64,000 nucleotides of DNA from Hormiphora californensis (GCA_020137815.1 CM035352.1:1962529-2026528); one strand, 5' to 3'. Shown: positions 32,410 through 43,680, counted from the first letter of the stretch. Notes: a model not told the origin generated them from the letters alone. A program made the numbers and translations.

Positions 32410-33725
32410 ATGAATATTCCTGACGTACTTAGTATTCTACGAGGGCTCCAACGGGCTTCCCAGTTACAGCAACAACAACTTGACCACCTTATCATACTAG
32501 CAGAGCAGCGTTACTTAGCATCCGACCCTCAGCAACACTCCTTAGCAACGCAACACTCCTTAGCAACGCAACAATCCCTAGCAACGCAACAATCCTAGCA
32601 ACGCAACAATCCCTTGCAACGCAACAATCCCTTGCAACGCAACAATCCCTTGCAACGCACTCTGAGCAACAATCCCTCGCAACACACTCTGAGCAGCACT
32701 GCACTATTGGGGAGGTAGTAAAAGCTGGAACCAAACGGAAGATCTCAGTTACTGACGCCCAGTCATACCCTGATGAAGGGCCAAGAGAGAAGAGGGAACA
32801 CTTGGATAAAATTCTAGAGAAACCTGATTTTCGAACAATTTGGGATGGCATCACAGTCCAGCTGGAACTGGGGGAAGGGCTGGCAAATCTCAAGAACGGT
32901 GATAAAATGTCAGAGATTCTGAGAGAGGCGTGTAAAAAAGCCAAGTTAGCTGTTGCTATGCAGTACAATAATCTCCAGTCGGGATATCTGAAAGTTATTA
33001 CCAAAAACAATGCTAAGATTGATAGAATTCAGTATACCGTTTCTTCCTCAGCGGAAAGTGCCATCTATTTCGAAGCACACGATCTCAACCGGTTTAGAGA
33101 TTCCATGAAAGACTTCCAGAAAGCTCTGTCTGACCACAAGGCGCACTTCAAATGCCATCCTCGGGCATCTCTCCTCTCCGAATCTGTCTTCTCCTGCCTG
33201 ACCAACCCCGAGTACCGTGTTAAGCGACAACGGCTTCCCTTCGCCATTTGCTGTATGCCCAAACCCGGACTTTTGTCATTTTTTGTAACAGATTGGGCGT
33301 ATCAGGATCCTGCCATGCCCAATTCGTCCATATTGCTCCATTACGCCACCCTACAAGTAGACAAGTTTATACCGGCTGCAGAGCTAGCTAGTGATCAATG
33401 GGCAGCGATGGAGAGTCAACTATTGGGCGCTGCGTGTCCTGCCCAATGTGGTCTGGGCAGTGTCAGTATGTTCTTCCACGTTAACCGTGGTAACATCATC
33501 TGTGGGAAAGTGATGGCTGCCAAGAACTCACCCTTGGAGGGACAATTGAAATTACGGTTGTACCCCCATTACACCAATAGGAGAGGGGGTACCGGGGTTT
33601 TCCTGAGTTTTAATGATCATGGAAGTCTGTACGAGAAGGCACTCGATGGACTGAGTGGTGTAGTGGATTTCGTTGAGAATGATTTTGATGTTGTGAAGAA
33701 TGATTTTGATGTCAATTCACTCTAA
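32410..33725 (+). CDS. Gln-rich unknown protein with SLATQQ repeats, arm B copy (best version)
   Basis: The start MNIPDVLSILRGLQRASQLQ (32410) leads into QQQQLDHLIILAEQRYL and an 18-bp repeat encoding SLATQQ (32530-32690). A frame break lies inside the repeat (~32598). From about 32750 a 307-residue frame runs to 33725: LDKILEKPDFRTIWDGITVQ; MSEILREACKKAKLAVAMQ; FRDSMKDFQKALSDHKAHF; LPFAICCMPKPGLLSFFVTD; GSVSMFFHVNRGN; GTGVFLSFNDHGSLYEKALD; ending with NDFDVVKNDFDVNSL. I do not recognise the fold or family. Arm A holds the same gene with more breaks, opposite to the situation for the other arm genes. It could be a host gene or part of an uncharacterised element. Confidence 0.55.
32525..32695 (+). 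repeat. Coding 15-18-bp minisatellite (SLATQQ)
   Basis: Repeats of GCAACGCAACAATCCCTT with AG/TG variants; about nine units. The mirrored arm A tract (16170-16315) has a similar number with different variants. Confidence 0.9.
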
Positions 33726-33864
33726 CATATCACATAATGTTATTCATATATTATCGCGTTTTAGCTCCGTGTTATATCTGAATGATTCCTCTTCTACCAT
33801 GTATCTGTCTGTACTCTGTCTGTACTGTGTAACCTTGTCAGTAAGTACACAATTCAACCATTAT

Positions 33865-36800
33865 CACCCCCTGTCCGGAGTACTGCTTTTTTTTCTTCTG
33901 TGTGTGTGTCGCAACAACTGAATCGTGCGCGTCAGGGCATGTTTCAAGTTCCACTTGTCATAGCGTAGCCCCTAATGTAGATTAACGAATAATTATTCCA
34001 CACTAGGTTCAAGCCGCAGACAATTCCTATACCGTAGATCAACCCGACTTGATTGATAACACAGGCTAGGCTATGGCTCTTTTGTAAAAGTCGTCATGAT
34101 CTTTAAACCCACGAATCTTCAACCTCGGAGCTTCTTCTTCGCCGGCTTCACTGAGAGTAATCTCCCGAAATTCAAAAAAAGGCGAATATGCCCTCAGACA
34201 ATTGTCTGCTGAAGAAGCTGGTGTAATTTTTTTTTCAAGATCCGACGTAAGACGTAGCCAGTTAGCTGTAACATTTGAATCATGCTCATAATTCGTGTGG
34301 TGCGTCACAGTGCTGACACATTGATGTTTAAGAGTACTAGCTTTTTTTCCGGAGTACTGCTTTTTCTCTCTCCTGCCAAGAGGCGCGTCGGGCTGTGGGT
34401 GGGGACTGTGATGTGTTGTTTTTTTTGGGGAGTGTTTATCAAGCAGTGTGTGTGTGGTATTCTGATTTCTGTCGCTTACACGACTTGTGTACCGGATATT
34501 ATAAGAGTAGACTGGTTATTATACATGACACTAATGTTCAGCCCGCACAATTCCTAATACCGTAGATCAAACCCGTACTTGATTGGATAAACACAGGCTG
34601 GCTATGGGCTTCTTTTGTAAAGTCTCATGATTCTGTAACCACAGAATCTGTCAACCTAGGCAGCTTCTCTCTCCGGCTCACTGAAGAGTAATATCCCGAA
34701 ATTCAAAAAAATGCGAGATATGCCCTCTAGACAATTGTCTGCTGAAGAACTGTGTAATTTTTTTCAAGATCCGACGTAAGACGTAGCCAGTTAGCTGTAA
34801 ACATTTGAAATCATGCTCATAATTCGTGTGGTGCGTCACAGTGCTGACACATTGATGTTTAGAGAGTACTTCTTGCGTTTTTTCCGGAGTACTGCTTTTT
34901 CTCTTCTCTGCCAAGAGGGCGCGTAGGGGGCTGTGTGTGGGGACTGTGAATGTGTTGGAGTGTGGTGTATCAGCAGGTGTGGTGTGTGGTATTCTGGTTT
35001 CTGTCGCTTACACGACTTAGTGTACCGGATATTATAAGAGTAGACTGTTATTATACATGACACATAATGGTTCATATTCCCCTCAGCTGTCCCTACCGGC
35101 GACCCACACCCCCATCTGCTCCATCTCTCAGCTAACGTACCCCCATCTACTCCAACCACCCAGGCACCCCTATCCTATCCACCCATCTCCTACTCCTTCT
35201 CCCTCTCTAATTATCTCCTCATATCTAGGAGGATATCTATGATCTAGCTGATAGGTCCCCATTATCTTAGATGGTTTTATTTGTTTTATTTACGATAGTC
35301 CTCTCCCCTCTCTCTTTTCCTAGCTACCCTCACCTGCATCTCTCATATCATACCCCTCATCTACTCCACTCTCGACTACCCTAGTCCCTCACCCCCGATC
35401 TCTCAGTCTACCCTACCCCTCATTTACCTCGATCTCTCAGCTACCCTACCTAACCCTACCCCCCTCATCTACTCGAACTCTCAGCTACACCTTCCCTCCC
35501 CCTCTACATGTACTATCTCTCAGCTACCTCTTCCCCCCCTCATCTACTCGATCTCTAGCTACCCATCTCCCGTATCTACTCTATCCCCTCGCTACCTTCC
35601 CCCTCCCCATCTACCTAAATCTCTCACTACCTTACCCCTCATCTCAGCAGTCAGCTCCTTACCCCATCTACTTCAACTCTCAGATACCCTACCCCTCATA
35701 TATATGTACATCTCTCAATATCCTACCTCCTCCTCTATTCCATCCTCAGCTTATCCACCCCTCAGCTACATATCCCTCAGTACCCCCATACCCCTTCCAC
35801 CTGCTAGATACTGTAGATCTTATTAGATGCTTCCCCCAGATACCCCCAGACCAGGTTGTACGGTACCTGAAAGGTTCTAGGAGCATCTAATGAGGTCTGG
35901 TGTTATCCTGGGGGAAGCATCTAATAAGATCTACAGTTATCTAGCAGGATGGGGTATTGGGGTACCTGAGGGATATGGTAGCTGAGGGGTAGGGTAGCTG
36001 AGAGATCGAGTAGATGAAGGCTAGCGTAGCTGAGAGATGGCGTAGATGAGGGGTAGGGTAGCTGAGAGATCGAGTAGATGAGGGATATGATATCTGAGAG
36101 ATGAAGTAGATGAGGGGTAGGGTAGCTGAGAGATGGAGTAGATGAGGGGCAGGGTAGCTGAGAGATTGTAGTAATATGGGAAGGGGAAGTGTAAGCTGAG
36201 AGATCGAGTAGATGAGGGGTAGGTAGCTTGAGAGATCGAGTAATGAGGGTATGGTATCTGAGAGATGGGTAGGGACTAGGGTATCTGAGAGATGAGTAGA
36301 TGAGGGTATGATTATCTGATAGATGCATTAGATGAGGGGTAGGCCTAGGATAGCTGAGAGATGGAGAGATGGGGACGATGAGGGTTAGGATAGCTGTGTG
36401 CCTTGTAGTTTGAGTAGATTAGGGTGGTTGAGCTGCAGAGATGGAGCAGATGAGGGGTGGGTCGCCGGTAGGACAGCTGGGGAATATAACCAATTATTGT
36501 GTCATGTATAATAACGTCTACTCTTAAATATCCGGTACACTAACTCGTCGTGTAATCGACCCTGAAACTCAAATACCACACACACACTGCCTTTAACACC
36601 ACTACTCTCCAACCATTCACGTCCCCACACACAGCCCCCCTACAGCGCCCTCTTGGCAGAGAGAGAAAAAAACAGTACTCCTCGGAAAAATCAGTACTCT
36701 CTAAACATCAATGTGTCCACACTGTGACGCAGCCCACGAATTAATGAGCTATTTTCAAGCTTTACAGCTAACTGGCTACGTCTTACGGTACGGATCGGTT

Positions 36801-37212
36801 TGAAAAAATTACAGCAACAAAAACAAAATTCAACACTTTCTCATCGACAAGTGTCCTAGAGGGCATATCTCGCCTTTTTTTTTTTGATTGATTTCGGATT
36901 TACTCTTTCAGTGAAGCCGGAAGAAGCTGCCTAGGTTAACAATTCTGTGGTTTACCAGAATCAGAGCGACTTTTACAAAAGAGCCATAGCCTAGCTGTGT
37001 TTTATCCATCAAGTCCGGTTTGTTGATCTACGGTATAAGAATTGCTGGGCTTTGAACCTAGTGTGAAAATTATTCGTTAAATCATAATTAGGGGCTTACG
37101 CTAGACACGGAACTTGAAACACGCACGACAAACTTGAAAACGCGCACGATTCCAGTGTTGCGACACACAGCAGAAATAAAAAAAAAGCATTTACTCTGCC
37201 TGACAGGGGGTG
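33865..37212. mobile_element. 3.35-kb fold-back DNA element, 5-bp target duplication, present only in arm B
   Basis: Ends are inverted: CACCCCCTGTCCGGAGTACT at the left and its degraded complement ending CTGACAGGGGGTG at the right. ATTAT flanks both sides (33860-33864 and 37213-37217). Arm A has the uninterrupted site with one copy (ATAAT at 14680-14684). Inside, each half carries a ~0.5-kb block (duplicated in tandem on the left, starting near 34014 and 34535, single and inverted on the right at about 36480-37060), then a minisatellite in opposite orientations meeting near 35860. No transposase is recognisable. CAC termini with 5-bp duplication fit the Transib group, tentatively. Confidence 0.85.
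35080..36480. repeat. Inverted minisatellite core of the fold-back element
   Basis: Left half (35080-35800) repeats CTACCCCTCATCTACTCC with ATCTCTCAG; right half (35940-36480) is the reverse complement (GTAGCTGAGAGATGGAGTAG). The turn is at about 35810-35935, where AGATCTTATTAGATGCTTCC and its complement GGAAGCATCTAATAAGATCT face each other. Confidence 0.9.
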
Positions 37213-37920
37213 ATTATGTCCCCTTGGAACCCCTGTGTGTGTGACTCATTTCCCTCCCCATGGTCTGTTCAGACCTCAGCTGCACGTTACTTCTAATTAA
37301 TTTGTAGATTTATGTCGTCCCTTAGTTTTTCTCATGTAAAATATGTATCGATATTTCAATAGTGTTGCTCTGACGTTGCGTTTTTGCATCAATAATGTCG
37401 TATTTCGTCTCAGCTCACACAGACCCCCCCCTAGGAAGGTACTAGTCACGCATTTTCACCTCTATCCTCCCCTATTCACTACAGCACATAACACAGGTTC
37501 AATGCATGTGACTGTACACCGTTGTTTTAAGCTTGTTACATATCTGGCAGATGGAAATGCCAAAGAAAGATTAGAACCTGAGATATGCAGAGAAGTGTGT
37601 GTGAACATGTGGTTTAGAGAGTGGGACGAAAAAGATGTACAAGCTGTGATTAGGTAGTAGAAGACATAACTCTCTGAGTTTTTTCCCTTGTTCCCGCCTC
37701 AAGACACATGTAACCTTGCGGATGATATTGTTAGAGGGCCACTTTCTTGTACAATTCTGTTTAGCGTCCACTCTCACTTACACTAATACAACGTACAGTT
37801 GTTACAAATTGTTGTAATTGCTTGCCCCATACTCTAAGAATTGAGTTGGAACAAAACAATTGCGAAGAAGTCTATTTGTAGTTCGGTGTATCCATTTAAA
37901 CTGTACAACTAATTGTAGGT

Positions 37921-38967
37921 ATGGTGGGTGTGCGGCGGACACGAGGTCAGCGGTCCAATCTAGAGGAACAGCAACTCCGGAAACTAATGTACTCCGTGAC
38001 GAACAATGACTTTAAACAGTTGACAGCCGGGGTCACATGGGGATACCGAACCTGAATCCGAATGTGCTGGATTACTCACGGCAGGAAAACTGCCCTCCAC
38101 GCGGGCTTGTGTCATAGGTCTCGATGAGTAGTGGTCAGTCACCTGTGGAGCGGGGGAAGAACGTTACAAACGAGATAAACCGGGCCGGACCGCGCTCACT
38201 CCGGCAGCCGTGGATAAGGGGAATAAGAAGATTTTAGAGACTGCTGTTGGGGGCCGGGGGGATCCACAAGCAGGGGCACATCACACCGACGTTATTGTTT
38301 TATGTCTGCAGCAACTTCTCGGAGCTTTGGCATTTGTTGAGCTGTTACTGAAAGAGGGTGCAGACATCAACACGGTCGACCAGCAGGATCAAACCATGTT
38401 AATTCATTGTGTCCAGCACGGCTATGAAGACCTAACTGCCACGCTCATAGCCCTGGGTAGTGATGTGAAGTGTAAGAGTGTGGCCGGGGAGGGGTTGCTG
38501 TTTACCGCCGCCAACCAGGATCACTTCAAACTAATTCCAATTTTAGTTAACGCGGGTGTTCACCCCTAAACGAACCAGACGTGGAGGGTAACACCCCCGT
38601 GCACTGTTTGCAGTAAAAACAGGAAATTCCAGATGTTGAAACACCTCGCGGATCACGGCTCTGAGTTGATGGTCCAGAACGCTGTGGGGGATACACCCTT
38701 TCATCTGGCTGTGAGAGGAACATCCCAGTCAGGAGGTGATCAAGTACAAGTTTCTGAGGCTCGAGGTTTGTTCCACCCGATATCTCCACGCAGAGGGGTC
38801 ACCCCACACACTGAAAAAACATAGCCCCGGCTACAAACTAAGAGATACACAGCTACGAGCAGCGCTGAAACGTCACGAGTCAAACCAGTGAGAATTTACA
38901 ATACTGGATGGTAAGGTGGGAAATAGTTCTGAGTTCTGGAGGATGACTTTGTATGCTTGGGTTAAAG
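37921..38967 (+). pseudogene. ANKEF1-like gene, arm B copy (frame-broken, cut by gap)
   Basis: ATGGTGGGTGTGCGGCGGAC at 37921 matches the arm A start. Ankyrin segments are recognisable (ELLLKEGADINTVDQQDQTM, 38340-38400; LLFTAANQDHFKLIPILVNA, 38500-38560; GDTPFHLAVRG, 38690-38725). Frame changes occur about every 100-300 bp. The copy stops in the segment before the EF-hand exon, at the N gap. Confidence 0.85.
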
Positions 38968-39067
38968 NNNNNNNNNNNNNNNNNNNNNNNNNNNNNNNNN
39001 NNNNNNNNNNNNNNNNNNNNNNNNNNNNNNNNNNNNNNNNNNNNNNNNNNNNNNNNNNNNNNNNNNN
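38968..39067. other. Assembly gap, 100 N
   Basis: Exactly 100 N, the conventional placeholder for a gap of unknown size. Arm B ends on its left; a Penelope-like element begins on its right. Confidence 1.
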
Positions 39068-39922
39068 TTCATTAGATATGTGATTGGAGCAAGATAAGTA
39101 GTATCTTCGCTCCGTAGGTGAGTGAAGTGCATGTTGCATCACTGAGGAACAGGTTGCACATAGATGGCTTTTTACAGTCCGGGCCCTGAGCTTTACCCAC
39201 TTACACAATACAGGATACTATGGGACGTACCTTGCATGTAGATAAGAACTGATCCGGTGATACTATCTGACTAGCGTCGAATTTGTGCGTCTTAATCAGA
39301 ATGTACGCACGGTAACCTGGATGAGTAGTGTGGGTGCCAAGATCAGTCTTACCCATTTTCCTCCGTATGACGATCTGCTCCCACAGGTTGTTACATTTGC
39401 TCTGGAGGGTTTGGGTCATGTTGGTTATCTGGGTTAGGTATGTGACAGGTCGGTTTTGCAACCAACACCTGGCTACCAGCGTAGTTTCGGGTCGGCTGGA
39501 CTAGCTGGTACACCCCAACTGAGCTGGCCAGGTGTAGTTTGGTTAGCTCATGTTGTATATCCCTGGGGGTGACCACAAACTCTCCCCCCTTGTCAGACAC
39601 TGAGATGTGTAGTTCAGACTTCTTGGCTCTCAGAGATCTGAGGCCAGCGGCCTGCTGGTTAGATAGGTTGAACGTTCCGCAGGTTGACAGGAGTCGTGTG
39701 GCCAGCTGTTGCAAGGTTGCGTAGATCGTCCTCTATTTGGCAATTGGAGACGGGGGGTGGTTTAAGATGACGCTTTCCAATTGGAGCCCCCTCACTCCGC
39801 CATGACTGAATCTGTGTGCATACTGTGGGCCTCTCCTCTGTGGCAACTTTCCATCTAAGTCTATACGCGGTCGCTGCGATCTCATGGTTAACCTGCTGAT
39901 GGAGCTCTCATCTACTCGAGTG
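39068..39922 (-). mobile_element. Penelope-like element, left inverted partial copy
   Basis: The minus-strand sequence matches 40128-41000 of the plus-strand copy. Shared peptides include SRLTMRSQRPRIDLDGKLPQ, GLQLESVILNHPPSP, KKSELHISVSDKGGEFVVTP, YILIKTHKFDA and FLSTCKVRPIVSCI. It is cut by the gap before the catalytic RT motifs. Frame breaks are present. Confidence 0.8.
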
Positions 39923-40127
39923 GATAGAGAGAAATTAGGACCTAGGTCTAATAGCGACTTCTCATATCCGAAAGTCTTCCAGATCGGGGGTGGTACGATT
40001 TCCATCAGGACACTAGGTTCCACTGGATCGGTACATCGGCAGGGTGCTCAGTGTAATAGACAGGGGTGGCGGGAGGTGCACTTTGCAAGTGGAGCTGGTG
40101 GGCATACTTAGCACGAAGTTTATCCTT

Positions 40128-42290
40128 CCACTCGAGTAGATGAGAAGCTCCATCAGCAGGTTAACCATGAGATCGCAGCGACCGCGTATAGACTTAGATG
40201 GAAAGTTGCCACAGAGGAGAGGCCACAGTATGCACACAGATTCAGTCATGGCGGAGGAGGTGAGGGGGCTCCAATTGGAAAGCGTCATCTTAAACCACCC
40301 CCCGTCTCCAATTGCCAAATAGAGGACGATCTACGCAACTTGGAACAGCTGGCCACACGACTCCTGTCAACCTGCCGGGTACCGTTCAACCTATCTAACC
40401 AGCAGGCCGCTGGCCTCAGATCTCTGAGAGCCAAGAAGTCTGAACTACACATCTCAGTGTCTGACAAGGGGGGAGAGTTTGTGGTCACCCCAGGGATATA
40501 CAACATGAGCTAACCAAACTACACCTGGACAGCTCAGTTGGGTGTACCAGCTAGTCCAGCCGACCCGAAACTACGCTGGTAGCCAGGTGTTGGTTGCAAA
40601 ACCGACACCTGTCACATACCTAACCCAGATAACCAACATGACCCAAACCCTCAGAGCAAATGTAACAACCTGTGGGAGCAGATCGTCATACGGAGGAAAA
40701 TGGGTAAGGACATGATCTTGGCACTCCACACTACTCAATCCAGGTTACCGTGCATGTACATTCTGATTAAGACGCACAAATTCGACGCTAGGCAGATAGT
40801 ATCACCGGATCAGTTCTTATCTACATGCAAGGTACGTCCCATAGTATCCTGTATTGGCTCACCCACCGCTAAACTAGCCTGGTTAATAACCTCCATCCTG
40901 AGTCCATTGCTTGATGAGGTCTCTCACACCTGAAAAACATCCATACCCATCTACAATGGTCAGAGATCTGTCACCAGAGGGTCTCCGTGGTAAGAAGTTT
41001 TGCAGTGGAGATATCAGTGCCCTCTACACCAACCTGAACATACAGGCATGTATATCGTCCTTGGTATCTTTTGCCGAGGAACACTTGGACGTCTTGAACT
41101 AAGGGGTCTAGAGTTGGTAGATGTCCATGAGTGTCTAGATCTGGTACTGGAGAGTTCATTCTTTAAGTATGGTGGGCGCCTCTACAAACAACTCCGGGGG
41201 CTATTCATGGGATGTGCCCCTAGTCCCATAGCAGCAGTGGTGAGAGTTTTTATGTTCGAGAGAGCCACCCTCTACACCGACGTATCGTACTTGCCTATTC
41301 TATATGGGCGGTACATTGATGATGCTGTACCGTATGTTATACGAGAGAGGAGGCAGTGTGTTTCTTTGATAAGATAGGTGAGCAGGATCCGGACCATCTT
41401 ATCAAATGGGAGGTTGACTTTCCAGAGGGTGATGACTTTGTACCTTTCTTGGGTACTAACATCCGGGTCACCGAATCTGGGGAGGTGCAGACGCGTTTCT
41501 ACCGCAAGGAGGCTCGCAAGAATATCACACTGCACGCGAACAGTCACCACCCTATTTCCACTAAAATCCAAACTGTCCGTAATTTCTACGCCACAGCGAG
41601 GCTAAGTGCATCAGATCGGAACAAGAGGAGGCATCCCTGAGAATAGTGGACAACCTGCTGATTGCTAATGGGTACCAGAACCCTCGTCAGTTCGCACAAC
41701 AACAGAGCTGTCGTTTGTACCAGGGTCAGAAGCAGCAGGTGGAGGACTGTGTTATTTTGAAACTGCCTTACATCTCTGAATCATTTTCATTACGATCCAG
41801 AAGTTTATCTCTAGCCGCTCTTTCCTATCAAAACAGTATTTACTCCAGGTACCAAGCTACGAAACATCTTCTGTAGCTCACGGCCCCTTGACAATGGAGC
41901 AGCTTACTGTGGGGGGAGATCATGTAAAATATGTCCACGGCTAGAGGGGGAGAGGAACTGCCAGGTGACTGCTCCAGTATACCGGATTACCTGTAACATC
42001 TGTAAAGAGATCTACATCGGGGAAACGGGGAGAACAGCAAAAGCCGCTTTGGAGAACATCTCGGTATGCCACCTCCCCTACGTTGAAATCTTACTCGGAG
42101 ATGGCACTCGCAGTGCACTATAAACAGTTTCATAATAAGACAGTACTGATTTGATTTTTGAGATTATTACAACAGAGTCACGTATCTTATATAGAAAGAT
42201 TATAGAAGCATATTATATTAACAGAGAGAAGCCTACTATTAATTTAAAAGAAGAGTTGACTGATCTATCTAGATTCCTTATTTCTTAATA
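40128..42290 (+). mobile_element. Penelope-like retroelement (RT + GIY-YIG), frame-broken
   Basis: The coding order is: N-terminal segment (40140-40320), SVSDKGGEFVVTP, YILIKTHKFDARQIVSPDQF and CKVRPIVSCIGSPTAKLAW (40740-40890), GDISALYTNLN (catalytic Asp region, ~41010), LYKQLRGLFMGCAPSPIAAV (41180-41240), YGRYIDDAVPYV (YIDD box, 41305-41340), FLGTNIRV and FYRKEARKNITLHANSHHP (41440-41560). A cysteine knuckle GGRSCKICPRL (41908-41940) and a GIY-YIG-type segment VYRITCNICKEIYIGETGRT (41977-42036) follow, then REKPTINLKEELTDLSRFLI (to 42290). RT plus C-terminal GIY-YIG endonuclease defines PLEs. Several indels make it non-functional as assembled. Confidence 0.9.
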
Positions 42291-42474
42291 TTATCCGTTT
42301 TTAGTTTTTAGTATTTTCTAACGGCCATATTGGTCATTGAGTATTTTAGCTAGATATCTTTTTGAGCAGTCGCGTGATTCCTATCTTATTTCACTATCTG
42401 ATCTTATTTCTTTACTATTTAAACCCCGTCTATTTCCTAGTCTTTACTTTTGTTTTAATTTTTCCAGTCCGCGG

Positions 42475-43010
42475 TGGTTAGGGCTATTTTTGGGGTCCGG
42501 TTAATGGTTTGTAAAGTCGGATTTTTTGAAACTGTCGCACCCCTGAAATAACAAAATGTGTCATATCTCCGATTCCTGATAAGATAGAGACTTGAAATTT
42601 GGAGGTTCGGAAGAACTTAGCAAGATCTTCGTAACCTCCAAATTTCAAGTCTCTATCTCATCAGGAACCGGACTTATGGTCATTTAAAGAAATTTGAAAA
42701 CTCTAAAAAACGACAGTTATTTAAAATCAGACTATAATATCGATTATTTCACCCCTTCCTTATTTCGTTATTCCTAACCTTGAAAAACCGTGAGTGGCGA
42801 CACTATTAAACGCCCATATTTTCTCAAAAACGCCCAGATTTTCTTAAAAACGGCAAACGCCCGGATTTTCTGGATTTTTTATTTTCGCAACAGCTTTATA
42901 TTTTTTAATAGTGGAGAGCACAGCTCCAGACCGCGCAATTCCAAGCCGCGCATTTTGTTCTTGTTTGCGCGCGCTCAGCCACTTGTTCGTCCGTACTCGA
43001 GCCAAACCAG
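42475..43010 (+). repeat. Repeat shared with the LINE fragment in the palindrome spacer
   Basis: TTAGGGCTATTTTTGGGGT through CGTGAGTGGCGACACT and AACGCCCAGATTTTCT match 22868-23010, interrupted here by the 221-bp MITE at 42514-42734. It extends beyond the shared part into sequence not seen at the first site. Confidence 0.75.
42514..42734. mobile_element. 221-bp fold-back MITE with TA target duplication
   Basis: TA flanks both ends (42512-42513, 42735-42736). The homologous position at 22897-22898 is the empty site with one TA. Ends are imperfect inverted repeats (AAGTCGGATTTTTTGAAACT against the complement of the right end). The centre is a strong hairpin: AGACTTGAAATTTGGAGGTT (about 42589-42608) facing AACCTCCAAATTTCAAGTCT (about 42633-42652). 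Confidence 0.88.
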
Positions 43011-43680
43011 AAATTTTTCATTTCCACTTCGGTGGATTCTGAGATGTTTGATCCGGACGCTCTGTGCGATTTCGATGATCTTTCTTTGTATTTTATTTTA
43101 TTTGTAGCGTTCTTGATTCCAAAGTTATAAATTCATCTTTCCCTGTAATTTAGCTACCTTTTTGATGTTTTTCGTTGAGAGAAATTTTTGAAAAAAGCTT
43201 GAGCAGCCTTGGCCCTTGAGCCTTGACCAAATGCCTGGATGAACAACTTGTCACTGTTTACTATGTTTTTGCTAGTTGTGTTGCACACCTTCTTTAAGGT
43301 GTAAGAGCTCTCACACGCACCGCCGAACTATTCAAAAAGTCCTTCATGGCCATTATGAGCCAATCAATCAGGGAAACTTTAGATTTGTACCTCTTGTTCC
43401 CCGATCTATCAGTCGGTCGGGCTCCCAGGGATGGCGCGGCCTGCTTTTTAACGTTAGTGTCGTCGAGAAAAGTAGGGCTATAGGCATCGATCAGTCTCTT
43501 TACCTCAGCGTTAGCAGTGTCGTCATCACGCAGCTCCTTGAGTATACGTTTCTGCTTCTCCACTTGATCACAATCGTCAACCATTTTGGCTCAAATTAAT
43601 TTGTTTAAAGTAGTAGCGGAGAGCGCAGCTTCAGACCGCACAATTACAAGCCACGCATTTTGTTCTTGTTTGTGTGCGCT
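42912..43680 (+). repeat. ~68-bp direct repeats, 0.7 kb apart
   Basis: The blocks at about 42912-42972 and 43613-43675 share GGAGAGC, CAGACCGC, CAATT, AAGCC and CGCATTTTGTTCTTGTTTG. The enclosed segment holds a minus-strand 96-codon frame. They could be terminal repeats of a small retroelement or a local duplication. Confidence 0.6.
43294..43584 (-). CDS. Small hypothetical protein, 96 residues
   Basis: Starts MVDDCDQVEKQKRILKELRD and has a Lys/Arg-rich middle (ARPTDRSGNKRYKSK) and SLIDWLIMAMKDFLNSS. No family recognised. It lies between two ~68-bp direct repeats, so it may belong to a mobile element. Weak evidence beyond the open frame and sensible composition. Confidence 0.3.
   Translation of the reverse strand: MVDDCDQVEKQKRILKELRDDDTANAEVKRLIDAYSPTFLDDTNVKKQAAPSLGARPTDRSGNKRYKSKVSLIDWLIMAMKDFLNSSAVRVRALTP

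Larger units (their letters stand above)
26974..38967. repeat. Arm B of giant imperfect palindrome
   Basis: The reverse complement matches 12951-22868. It ends directly at a 100-N gap. It is longer than arm A mainly because of the 3.35-kb insertion at 33865-37212 and an expanded CT tract, and it lacks the 649-bp MITE of arm A. Confidence 0.9.

Noticed and set aside
34066-35242. Short open frames in the fold-back element (MTHHTNYEHD-type, in two copies)
   Set aside because: Repeated because the DNA block is duplicated; frames differ between copies and no domain is visible, so I do not call a gene.
12951-38967. Palindrome as a missed-adapter artefact from one sequenced molecule
   Set aside because: Each arm has a private transposon insertion with an empty site in the other, which a single-molecule fold-back cannot create. 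A haplotype misjoin remains possible.
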